Positions 26,141 through 64,000 of a stretch of DNA of 64,000 nucleotides are shown in pieces; the stretch's first letter is position 1, and each line of letters begins with the position of its first letter. A model generated the notes under the pieces. That model was given only the letters and a program-made list of their open reading frames with translations. It made no database searches and was not told the DNA's origin. Position numbers and translations under genes: made by a program. This DNA is from Beaufortia kweichowensis. Its lineage: Eukaryota > Chordata > Actinopteri > Cypriniformes > Gastromyzontidae. Where the stretch lies: assembly GCA_019155185.1 (NCBI GenBank), contig CM032815.1, positions 1 through 64,000 of the forward strand. The letters run 5' to 3'.

Positions 26141-27171
26141 ATTACTCTTTCAGTGCAGACATTTGCCATTTGGTTCACCAGGAACACAGTATAGATGTTG
26201 ACAATAAGCCAAAACTGTATAGTTTATTTCTTCTGAGATATATTCTGTAATAGCCAACTATCACAATTCATTAGTGCTATCCATCAGTATTGGGACAGGG
26301 GATTGGTCAAAAATTTGTCAATATGATTAAAAGATGAATATGACGTACAGAATATCACATTTTACTATTGGCAGTTTTTACACCTCATTTCTTTCCTGTT
26401 TTAACCCTATAATGTGAGCATATGTATGGGGATGTGGGTGTAAGAGGACCTGTGTATGAAATCACAGCAGTGAGTCTGTGACCCACACACATCATTTGTT
26501 TTATTCTTTTCTTTCTTCAACCTTTAAATGTAGACATTTTTGACTGGGAAGTGCACTGCAGAAGCACTTAATAAAAGAGATTTATTCCCCGTTTTCATCT
26601 TTTAATCATACTTACTGGGCCATTATTTATGGAGGACACTGTACATATTTATATTTTCAGGCTTCTTTTAGAAATCAGTTTAAACAAACATCATTACATC
26701 ATTGTACACATTAACAGAAGTTTGGGTTAAACATCTCAGTATTTTAAGACATTTCTATCTATATATGCATATTATTGTTCCTGAACAGCTCAGTGAAACG
26801 ACTAGCTTCGATTTAAACCATCTGGATGTGTTTATCAGTATAAAACTGCTGTTATAGTTACAAGATTGCAACCTTTTTTTCCAACTGATTAAAGGGAAAA
26901 TGCAGCATAATGTTACTTGAAACAGCAAAGCCTTTGCTCATCTGTATACAGCGCATACAGCCAGCACAAAAGGTTCCAATAGTGCAAAAGTGCTTAAGAA
27001 AAAAATGAAAGACCCTTTACTCTAGTCCCGTCTATTGACAGTGACTTTAGACAGGACTCTATAATTTTCCCTAAGTTGATTTTTTTATGCTTGTGGATGA
27101 ATGAGTAGAACAATCTGATCAAGGGTTTGCTCCCTGATATGATGGTGTCTGGATCTGCGATAGCTCGAGCA
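26141..27171. other. Short tail-to-tail interval, riox2 and crybg3 3' ends
   Basis: AT-rich sequence without coding potential. On the minus strand AATAAA occurs at 26,581-26,586 and 26,223-26,228, so most of the interval may be crybg3 3' UTR. Confidence 0.5.
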
Positions 27172-42051
<14,880 letters not shown>

Positions 42052-43909
42052 GTGATGATCAACTTCAGTCCCATCAGATGCAGATTTTTACTAGTTTAGC
42101 GAGTTTGTAACAGATCAGACTGAAATCCGACTGAAAAAGTCTGTTTGAGGAAGTTTGTTTGGGAGGAGCTAAAATCAACACCATCTGATATGACTGGATA
42201 CAGTACAAACAGCCCGTTGTGTGTTCAATATATGAACTGAAACTCGAGTAAATCAACAGACATTCACGCATTTTATCCTTTTAAACCTACATGCGTTCAA
42301 TTCCACTATCTATGACATTTGCATAGCGTTTGGTGGTTTTAAATGTTTTGCAAACAAAAGAAATTATAATTTATAAATATAAATATAATTAACCCAACAC
42401 TCCTCTAAAATGTACACAAGACTGTCAATAATCATGAAATAAATGTGATAGATTGTCGTGTGACAGCATTTTATTTAACTTTTCTTTTTTACTCTGTCGC
42501 GCCGTCTGGTGTTCAGTGACAGAAACACGATTCTGTGTGTGCGTGCGCGTGCGTGTGTGTGTGCGTGCGTGTGTGCGCGTGTGTGTGTGTGTCTGTCAGT
42601 CAGTCAATCTCTGATTTCTGCATCTGCATCTGCTCAGTGTGTGTTGTGCTCTTGCAGGTTAAACAGATATCTAACCCTAACCCTTTTGCCACTACACAAC
42701 TCACCCTAACAGCACAAGAAACCCCCTTTGAGAAAGCTCTACTTTTTAACTGGCAACTGTCTGAAATAAAACACACTTCTTAGTCTTTCACAGAACATAA
42801 TTACAGCCACATTTATTAAAACAGATGAAATGGGGTTAACGGTTACAGACCTGCATGCAATTACATTATCTGTTTATTTTCAACAAAATACCTTTCAAAC
42901 TTTTTCCCCCTGACCGACTAGAGAGGCCCTGGTGTGTTTCCATGATGTTACTGATCTGCACAAATCAATGTTTTTACTAGCAGTCCGTTAAGACTACATA
43001 TTTCATTGAAAGCTTTAGTAAAATGAATAAAAGAACAGATTTTTTATTTGTGTCCGCATGTGTTTTACAGAATAAAACAATGAATGCACTGTGAAGTAAA
43101 TCATTCCTGTAATGATCAAAGATTGAAGTGTGACGAGAGCTGAATCCTAACTGTCTGTAATTAACTTCAGGAAAAGAAACACATGATTCAGACGTGTTGT
43201 AGAGTCAGAAAGCACACGTTTTCCTCATGCTTTAAGAAATTTCATGTTGATTTATAAGACTTTATAGGTGATTTTTTTTAATTAATTTAAAAACAGTTAT
43301 TTTATAAAATCTTTAGTAGCGGGTGAATGTGGTGCATTTAATTGTTGTGATTTAGACAGATGGGAGTTTTATGTTGTAATTAGGTTTACACACACACACA
43401 CAAATACTCGATCACTTCACTGCTCTCTGAAGTCATATGTTCATGTGTCTGAAGGGTCTCTACAGTCCTGTTTTAATGGCACAGAACAGAGAAAGTCACC
43501 CAGTAAGAAAATGACTAAAGGTTCATCTGATAGCACAACATGCTCTTTAAACGTTTTAAAAACCCACAACACATTAAATACTCATTTGTTTTATAAGATA
43601 ATTATTTTAATGATGATTAATGCTTCAGATCTCAGGAGTGACGTGACTTAGTTACTTGTTGTCCTTAATATCACTGAACACTAGATGGCAGAGCTGTGCA
43701 GAAATTTGACTCAAGAGAACCATAAACACACACTGAGCCATGCATGTAATGTCATCATTTTTTCACATTCCTTAAAAAGATCAGATCTTTCTTAGTTCTC
43801 ACTGAGAATTAATCTACATAAGATTACACTTAGATTTAAATGTCTAGCATATTTTTCACACAATACATTTCTTTTAAAGCTATGAAATAGGAATGAAGTG
43901 AAGTAGTTG
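42052..43909. other. Region between crybg3 and sim2, left part
   Basis: No coding exon is visible. The first 250 bases upstream of the crybg3 ATG are the likely promoter and 5' UTR on the minus strand. A GT microsatellite with GC steps covers 42,535-42,592, and CTAACCCTAACCC lies at 42,672-42,684. Confidence 0.45.
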
Positions 43910-44130
43910 GTAATGTATGTTAACTCATACTTGGAACGTGTCCTCTGCATTTAATTCATCCAGTGAGCAGTTAACACACACAACACACGGAGCCGTGGGC
44001 ATCTATCACTACAGCGCCCGAGGGAAAGGTGTCTTGCTCAAGGGAACCTCTCAGTCGTTTCCTGACAGCACTAGGAATCGAACCTACGAGTCACAAGTCT
44101 GACTCTCCACCATTAGGTCACCACTGCCCC
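43910..44130 (-). mobile_element. tRNA-derived SINE
   Basis: Read on the minus strand from 44,130, GGGGCAGTGGTGACCTAATGG resembles a tRNA A-box region and GGTTCGATTCC (near 44,075) is a perfect B box. CTTGAGCAAGACACCTTTCC, GGGCGCTGTAGTGATAG and GAATTAAATGCAGAGGACACG follow, the body of a very common teleost SINE. It lies in the crybg3-sim2 interval and has no coding role. Confidence 0.75.
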
Positions 44131-44449
44131 CTAACAGAAATCTCCAAAATGAATAAGGTTTGTTTTTATTGTCCAGATCATTGACTATAAGATAATATAC
44201 TACAGAAAATCTCTTTCTCATAGGTTTTAATCATTCGGGACTTTATGAATCAGATTCTTCCACACAGCCTATACAATTACTAATGCAAACAAACAACTTA
44301 CACACAATGTCATCCTGACAAACACCAAGTAAAGACTAACATGTAATCTAGAGAAAGTAACATAAACTCTCTAACCCTAGCTTTAAACAAACTTCTTAAA
44401 TGTTAGATTCAGGACCGTAAGCCTTTATGAGTCGAGTTGCGTCTCTGTA

Positions 44450-44708
44450 CACTCTAAAAACAGATGTGTTAAAATAACACAAGATGTGTCTAGTTAGGGA
44501 CAACACACAGATGTGTTGTCCCTAACTAGACACATCTTTGTGTTAATTTAAAAACAACACATTTTGTGTTACTTTTAACTCAACTTGTGTTACTTTCAAC
44601 TCAACATGTGTTGTCCCTTTTATGTATTTAACACAAAATGACACATTATGTGTTAAACAGCATAACACAAAAAATGTGTTAAAAAATAACCCATCCTTTT
44701 TTATAGTG
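44450..44708. mobile_element. Tc1/mariner-type MITE with a large internal hairpin
   Basis: CACTCTAAAAA opens and TTTTTATAGTG closes the element, near-perfect inverted ends, with TA on both flanks (44,448-44,449 and 44,709-44,710). That is the Tc1/mariner target-site signature. Inside, a 25-base arm starting GATGTGTCTAGTTAGGG (44,483-44,507) pairs perfectly with 44,512-44,536 across a four-base loop. AACACA-type words recur throughout. Confidence 0.7.
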
Positions 44709-44818
44709 TAGGTCTGTAGAGCACAAGATCTACATCTGGTTTTATCATCATGGATATCAAAGAGAGAAGGGTTGTTTTTGTCTTTTTACATTTTTGTTTT
44801 TGTATTTAGTCCATATGT

Positions 44819-44839
44819 TAACCCTAACCCTAACCCTAA
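44819..44839. repeat. Interstitial telomeric run (CCCTAA)3
   Basis: Three CCCTAA units lie in an otherwise unique AT-rich interval, in the same orientation as the terminal array. A shorter G-rich run, GGGTTAGGGTTA, lies at 46,872-46,883. Confidence 0.85.
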
Positions 44840-45908
44840 AAGCATGAAATATATTGTTGTATATGTATAAGACAAAGTTACAATGAAAATCTTGATTGTT
44901 GTAACGATACTGTATTTTAACTTTCAACAGTCCTAATGGCTCTGTATTTAATACAATGCTAAAAATACTCATGCTTTAATATAGTGTGCTTTAAGAGCAT
45001 TACAAGTTACAGTTATATGTTTGTATTTGTGAGAAGCTAATAAGATTTTACAGCAGTCCTAAATCAAGAACACACAAGCAGCTGTTTTAGAAGAACAACA
45101 GGACGGATGAGGAACTGCTGATGGTAATTTAAACACTTGACTTCTCATTACTCATAAAAGTCTGACAACTCGTATATTTTCTCTCTGCATGTTCTGACTG
45201 AGTTGAAACTCAACCACAGAGTTAAATCAGTTTAGGCTGTATCTGCAAAAGTCAGTGCTTTTTTTACTCATTTTCTCTTAAATTGGTTATATTTTTAAAA
45301 ATGTTGCTGTCTCAGTGATTTTAAAAAGCCTGTGGTAGAACCATTTCTTTAAACGGATGGATTTAAAGAAATGTGTGTAAAAAGTGTAACTGAAGTGTCT
45401 GTGGAGGTCTGGAGAGGTGAAATTGAGCAGGTTAGTAAAGCCGAACCGAGCGGAACACCTGGAGCTTTAGAGAATATAATGAGAGTGAGTTCTGCTAACA
45501 GAGGTTAATGAGAGGTTAATACATTCACTGAGTCTGCTTCACTTCACACAAACACATGTATTAATACACAGACTAAATGTGTTCCACTTCATATCTGATA
45601 GCAGCAAAGTGAATCATTAAGATCGAACCAGAACTAAACTGTTGATCAAAATGAAAGTAAGAGTCATTAGCAAATTTTAAAACCAATTTTATAGATCTTT
45701 ACAGATCTTTGTCACAGACATGACAAAATCTCCATTGATCTAATGGATTACTGTTAACTACTGATTTTTAGGCAATAAGCTATTTTAAAAACTTATGTAG
45801 TGTTACTGAGTAAAGGTTTGTTGTTACTGTATATGTTGTGGTGTAACTAAATTATTTGCCAGTATTTCCCCTTCTCATTCATTCTAATTCACTTCAAAAG
45901 AAAAGAAT

Positions 45909-46011
45909 AAATATATATCTATCTATATCTATCTATCTATATATATATATATAATTATATATAAATATATATATATTATATATATATATCTATCTATCTA
46001 TATATATATGG
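45909..46011. repeat. TA/TATC microsatellite
   Basis: ATATATAT runs mixed with ATCTATCT units over about 100 bases, with no gene on either side. Confidence 0.9.
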
Positions 46012-47140
46012 CAATTAAATTAAAGACAAATAAAATTATCATATACTATAAAATTATCATATTATCATATACTGAGATTATTTATTCATATATTCAGTGT
46101 TCATCAAATTAAACACACAATCAATTTCATAATGAAGCACATTATAGACTGAATATGTGCACACTAACCATGTTATTAAGTGTTTTTTTCTGCCCAGATT
46201 TGTAATATCCTCATTAGTTTTACAGTTTAATTTATGCTTCATCTGAATATTGATCAAACTAAGAGCAAAATATCATTTCAGATAACATGGTCTAAATCAT
46301 CCTATAGCCTAGTCTGCAGCTTACTTGAGACAGATCACATGTTAGCATTTATAAAGTTTGTTATCAATAATGTTCATAGTGTTGTGCTCTGTAACTGGCC
46401 TTGGATAAAAGCTTTTGTTAAATGAATTAATGTAAATGTAGTTATTGGGCCTGTCAGGTCCAACTGTCAGGTGTTGAACTACAAATCTCCCCAACATGAC
46501 AATAATACAAATGTAATAAAACCGTTTAAAAATGAATTGTTACCTTGTCGAGAAGTTCAAAGTTATTGAACATCATTTACTACAGGTGAATATTTAGGCT
46601 CTCATGTAGATCTTTATTGGAGTGTGTGTTCCTCTAAAATAAATAGCTAAAACACGTGTGAACATTTATAGCCTTTTTCTTCTAATTTATATAGGAAAAA
46701 AACACATATAGTGCGTCGTATTTACTAAATAGTATTTATATTAATAATATAAATAATTATATATATTATTAAGAATCATCATAAACAGTAAGTCCACGTG
46801 AAATTGTCTGTTATGTACATTAAGGCCTATCACAAATGGTTTTAACTTGATTTATTAATTCTCGAATATCGTGGGTTAGGGTTAAACAGCAGGTTTTTTT
46901 CAGACCGTTTTAAATGCTTCTTAATGATGCTTAGGAAACAGTCTACTTGCGTTTAACATGGAAAACAAAGTGTGTTACTTCTGCTTTGTGCTTTGAATAT
47001 TGAAAAGGATTATAAGAAAAGTTATAAATGATCGAAAAGGTTACAAAAAATTAAAGCTTATATTTGCGAATGTTTAAGGAGCTCACTCGAGTTTAAGGAT
47101 CCTCCATCACGTTAGAATCTGAATTCTATTTGAAATACAT

Positions 47141-47142
<2 letters not shown>
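46012..47142. other. sim2 upstream region
   Basis: AT-rich, no coding exon seen. Around 46,393-46,440 there is an inverted copy of the teleost repeat containing GGATAAAAGC and AAATGAAT. The rest looks unique. Confidence 0.4.

Positions 47143-47177
<35 letters not shown>
47143..47177. repeat. (CT)n microsatellite upstream of sim2
   Basis: A pure CT run lies about 630 bases upstream of the sim2 ATG, probably in the promoter or 5' UTR. Confidence 0.9.
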
Positions 47178-47180
<3 letters not shown>

Positions 47181-47736
47181 CACACAAACACACACTAGAG
47201 ACTGTGTGACGTAAAGTGTGTTCTGCAGTGATCCGCCTCTTTTGTCTCTCGAAGTGTCTTTCTATCTTCAGACTTGGAAGCGTCTAAATGAAGGATGAAT
47301 GATGGATACATGAATCTGCAGTATCTGAGGAGACTAGCAGGAATATTAAGACATCAGAAGAAATTAAAAACAAACTGTGTTTCAATGAAAATCAGAAGGA
47401 AGTCATCAAATGGAAGGATGGAAAGATTTATGGAAGAGATTATCACCGTCTCAACATCTTTTTTATTAAAAATTAAAATCAATAAATCTTCATTTTAACA
47501 TTAAAACACGTCGAACTGGAACTCAGCCGTGAAGGTATATTGCGAAGATCAGTTGTGTCATAAAGTGATATTGTCGTTGTGAAGTCAAAGTTTGTTTTGA
47601 CATGACTGGGTGATTTGTTTTTAGATTTAAAATAGTGTGTCAATTGTGTAAAAAGCTTTTATAAAGATCATTTCTAAGGAAGATTCTTCTCCGGATCCTG
47701 CAAATGATTAATAATAAACCATGAAACATGTTGTAA

Positions 47737-54232
<6,496 letters not shown>

Positions 54233-56004
54233 TGCTCAGGATCGACTGCGGAAATGATACAGACAGTTCAATGCAAATATGTAAAATCTGCAGATATTCT
54301 GTGCGTATTCAAAGCAACATGTCCTAAAGAGATTTTAAGCATATTAAAGTAACAGAAGTGTGTCAAAAATATGAATCATACTGTATTTTTAATGCATATG
54401 GACACTAAGCCATGTTTATTTACATCTGGAAATCATAAAGAGTCCAGTAAGAGCGTATCCCACAATACAGTTACTGAGATATTTACACTGATTTTACTAT
54501 CATTTATGTTCAAACATATGAAGAGGTTGTGACAAACGACAATGATGACAGTATGAAACAGAATCGATATGTAATGACAGAGTCTTGTTGAACAAATGTT
54601 CACAGTTGAAAAGAGCAAAGGCTCATGGGATGGGTGTTCATGAGGGCTTGTTTTTCAGGCAGTGGGAAAATTGCACATAAAATCCTCACTGAAGCTTTTT
54701 TAGATCTAATATTCACAACTCGGGCCGGTGAGAGGGTAAACACACCAGTTCTGTTTGGTTGTTGATCGAGTGTTTTATGATTTTGAAGGAGAGCCAACAG
54801 TCTCTGGGGAGAGAAGATTGGAATACGGTACCGCACAGCCAATATTAGAGATGAAAGATTTGGATTGACCTCCAGGAACCCACCAGCTGAAATTGTTTAA
54901 CAGGATATTGTGGATGTGACAGTTATGGATCCAAGCTATTTGCTTAATGATTTTTAAAAGCCGAGAGCGCTTACGTGGCCATTTATTTCAAGAACGCTTT
55001 TCTGGGTAAATGTGTCCACACGACACTCCAGTCCTGGACCTCCTGAAAATATCCTGAGAACCTCGATCAGGTCTGTGAGTGATATTATCAGTTATTTAAT
55101 AAAACTTCAGACCAGATGACACACACATGCTGTCAGTGTGCATGAATGTGAGTAAGTGTAAAACAGTAAATGGGTTTGTAATGAGGTGAAAGATTTCAGA
55201 GCCTTTAGAGGAACATTTCACTTCATCATGACCAGAGACGAGTCTGAAGCGTGAGGTGCTAAAGACAGATGAGGTGAATCTGAACACAAGCGGATGAACG
55301 GCACTGAGCTGGGAAACCCGATACAAACACACGTGAGGGCATGGCCAGACCTTCATTGTTTTCATGTATTTTTAACCCCCAAATCTTAACCGTAACCTTC
55401 ACACAAAAACAGATATAAAGCATAATACGGAGAGGACCATTTAAAATGACCCCAAGATGTTTTTTAAACACACACAGAGTTGTGGTGCAAAAGTGCCATT
55501 ACACACCTCGTGACGCAGATCTGATCCACTTCACTGCCACAACACTCACAAAAAACAAAACTGTTATCTTCCAAATAAACCAATGACATGTGTTTTTTAA
55601 TACTTTAAACCTCTTGAATGACTCAAAACATGTTTACAAACAGAATCATTATAAAATATTAGGAGATATTGACAGATGACCTGATAAGAATATAAAAATA
55701 CACAATAACAATTACATACAAAGCGGACAAGTTTTAGCATCTAAATTTAGTAACACCAAGAATATAAGGCTTGAAGAGACACTTTATATTACAGGTATGA
55801 GATTTAAACTAGCAATAATGACTCATTTCATCATGAGAAAAAAGGTTTTATTTAGACAATAATGAGCCCCCACCACTGTATTTACTCAAGAAATACAGCC
55901 CAGCCTCAAATTAAAAATGACCATTAACAGAATAATGAAATGAACATGTTCCTGTGCACATCTCAGGTCCACAGCTATAAACATTTGAAATGATTCAGGC
56001 GTTT
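54233..56004. other. sim2-hlcs tail-to-tail interval
   Basis: No coding exon. AATAAA at 55,098-55,103 is a possible sim2 poly(A) signal, giving a 3' UTR of about 0.87 kb. On the minus strand AATAAA at 55,847-55,852 suits the hlcs transcript. The rest is AT-rich unique-looking sequence. Confidence 0.5.
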
Positions 56005-61828
<5,824 letters not shown>

Positions 61829-62871
61829 CTGCCAGACACAAATCACTTGGTTCATATTTCATTAGTCACCCGTGAAATTTGACACAATGTTTTCATTGAT
61901 AGTTGCTGCTTTGAATGAGACTGCATTGTTGAAATCGGTTAAAAGCAGCCGAGCGTCCGCTGTTAAAAAGCCGTACGATGACGAAACCAGCAGATCAGCG
62001 AGCGATGCTAATCGATTACTCAACTTGAATGTTTCACAAATTAACACTTGATCAGATTCAGCAAGGAAATACATTTTCTGATTGATTATGAACGATGAAC
62101 AAAGTTTCATGTTAAATTTACATCACAGAGAGTTTATTGTACCATGCGGACACACTGTTTCAGTCTCATTGCAGGAGTATAAATTATTAAAACCAAACAG
62201 TAAAAGTGTCATTAAAACGTCATGTAATGAGACAGAAGTATGATAGCGGACAGGTTATTTCAGCGACTCTTCTGACCACGAGTCTGATGCTGTTACACGA
62301 GCAAACAAGAATTGTTAATGGATAAAAGCGACTCTCTTCAGTCAAATCCCTGAGGATCAGTTAACACATTCAACAGCCGACAGACACGGTGTTCAGTGAG
62401 CAGCTGAAGTTTCATATGAACAAGTCAACAGACCAGAAGCCTCTTAGATTGTTCTGGCACAGCTAAAGACTGACACCTAGTGTTCAGTACAACACAATAT
62501 AATGACAACACTCACAGACCAGATCTGAATTCAAAATCTTAGATTCCGTCTCATTCTGTAGGATCTTTATGTGAAGAATGGGTTGTGTCTAAACAGAAAT
62601 GCAAACCATCATCTCCTGCAGATTGAGTACATGTAATGCATGGTGTTGGGAAAGAAGAGTTTTCTATATGCTGCATACATGTAAGAATGATAATAACGTT
62701 CTCGTCCTTATACATATACTTTAAGTGAGACTTAAGTGGTAAACAAATGCTTTCATTAGCTGAACACAGAAAGAAACGCCAAATATCCAAGTAAAACCTT
62801 CAGTCTTCACCACTATAGTAATTGGTAACCCAAAAAACTCACAGACAAAAGAAATTTATGCAGATTAAATG
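61829..62871. other. hlcs intron, no exon seen
   Basis: No additional hlcs exon with family motifs was found. An 82-codon minus-strand frame at 61,862-62,110 has no splice support and no recognisable motif. Confidence 0.5.
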
Positions 62872-63683
62872 ACGACAAAAAGATTTGCACGCACGGAATG
62901 GCACGTGAAAATAAAATGGCATGCGCAAAATATGTTTTATTTGCCACAGACAACAGGATTTGCACCATTGTACTGTCTTTCGTAAGTGTAACGTCATGTG
63001 TTGCAAAACTGCAACTTCATATTAATGTGAAATGAATGTGATCTGTATTCTTCTGACATCCGTTTTCCCGCGCTAATACTTTTGACACGGGTTTTTTTTT
63101 TGGTTGGCTCTATAATGCACTAGGAATGTTAGAACAAGCCTTTAATAATAAATAAAATAATTAATTTCATAAATGAATTTATCTACATAGCATGTCATGG
63201 TATCGTATGGACGGAATCGTACATAGTGTTATTTTGGGAAAAAGGTTTTCCCTGTGTTTCCCGTTCCCTTATTTACACCTTTGCAACAGATTTACACACA
63301 GAGACATATTCTTTCATAGTGAATCCATTTTGCAGTTCTTAACAGCACTGTTTCTGCTTGCAAATCACAGTTTACAGACTCGCAAGGCTTTCGGTCACAT
63401 TTCAGCGCAAAACCGTGTCAAAAGTATTAGCGCGGGAAAACGGATGTCAGAAGAATACAGATCACATTCATTTCAGGTTAATATGAAGTTGCAGTTTTGC
63501 AACACATGACGTTACACTTACAAGAGATAGTACAATGGTGCAAATCCTGTTGTCTGTGGCAAATAACTTGATTTGCCCCTCTACAAAACTTATTTTGCGC
63601 ATGCACATTTATTTTATTGTCACATACACTTTTCTGTATAAAAATTCTAAATTCTACCCCACGCATGCAAATCTTTTTGTCGT
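62872..63683. mobile_element. Large foldback element in hlcs intron
   Basis: The left arm (62,872-63,090) returns inverted at 63,413-63,683. The inner 48 bases (63,043-63,090 and 63,413-63,460) pair perfectly, covering CATCCGTTTTCCCGCG and CTAATACTTTTGACACGG. The outer ends ACGACAAAAAGATTTGCA and TGCAAATCTTTTTGTCGT also match, while the middle of the arms has indels. About 320 bases of unique spacer lie between the arms, with no transposase. No clear target-site duplication could be fixed. Confidence 0.8.
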
Positions 63684-64000
63684 AATTTTACCTTCATAAA
63701 AACATTACAGAACAATAAACACTAACAAGTCTCATTATATTTCATCCTGCACAAAAACACGCATAAAACATCACCTAATTGTAACATTAAGTCATGAGAG
63801 CAAAGCATGCTGGGAACTCAATCCTCTGCGTAGTTTTAGTTAGCCAATAAAAATTCATACTGTCTCAACACAAACGGATTAAGTTATGTCCAAGAGTCAC
63901 TCATTTATGTCTGTATAAGATATTGAGATTGCTTTGAACAAGAAACCAATACAAATGTGTGATATGAAAGTATATTACTTAACCCCTATCGAAATAAATC
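63684..64000. other. Right edge, hlcs intron or upstream DNA
   Basis: AT-rich, no gene or repeat recognised. Confidence 0.4.

Noticed and set aside
46234..46425. 63-codon plus-strand frame
   Set aside because: It overlaps the inverted teleost repeat tail (GGATAAAAGC) and has no splice or motif support.
61862..62110. 82-codon minus-strand frame as an extra hlcs exon
   Set aside because: No matching splice sites with the phase-0 start of the exon at 61,828 and no hlcs motif was found.

Overview
The window looks like the end of a ray-finned fish chromosome, most likely a cyprinid. It opens with about 6 kb of telomere-like CCCTAA/CTCCTAA repeat. Next comes a short subtelomeric satellite and about 10 kb of diverged multi-copy subtelomeric DNA. 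After that there are five vertebrate genes with long introns full of microsatellites, fish-type SINEs and MITE/foldback elements. All gene models come from joining exons by hand at splice sites with matching reading-frame phase. Family names rest on remembered conserved motifs, not on a search.

Layout: 1-5,985 degenerate telomeric array; 6,262-7,127 satellite of about 312 bp units; 7,128-17,050 subtelomeric repeat block (minisatellite, dispersed palindromic element, local duplications); 17,047-17,250 end of a Gypsy-like LTR element; 17,300-20,300 no convincing gene; 20,701-22,361 (+) tiprl; 23,422-25,877 (+) riox2; 27,172-42,051 (-) crybg3, 22 coding exons; 42,052-47,805 intergenic; 47,806-54,232 (+) sim2, 11 coding exons; 56,005-61,828 (-) 3' part of hlcs, which continues beyond the right edge.

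The genes do not form a pathway. They are a PP2A-family phosphatase regulator (tiprl), a 2-oxoglutarate ribosomal oxygenase (riox2), a beta/gamma-crystallin plus ricin-lectin protein (crybg3), a bHLH-PAS transcription factor (sim2) and biotin protein ligase (hlcs). Two pairs keep the tail-to-tail arrangement known in human: riox2/crybg3 (human 3q11.2) and sim2/hlcs (human 21q22). Finding both pairs together fits the ancestral link between the chromosomes that became human 3 and 21.

The points most worth a second look are: a telomere array that is least canonical at its outer end; an 89 bp copy of a riox2 splice-acceptor region inside a crybg3 intron; a sim2 exon whose 3' splice site is preceded by a pure TG tract instead of a pyrimidine tract; two GC-AG introns; nested inverted-repeat elements in a crybg3 intron; and two large foldback elements.
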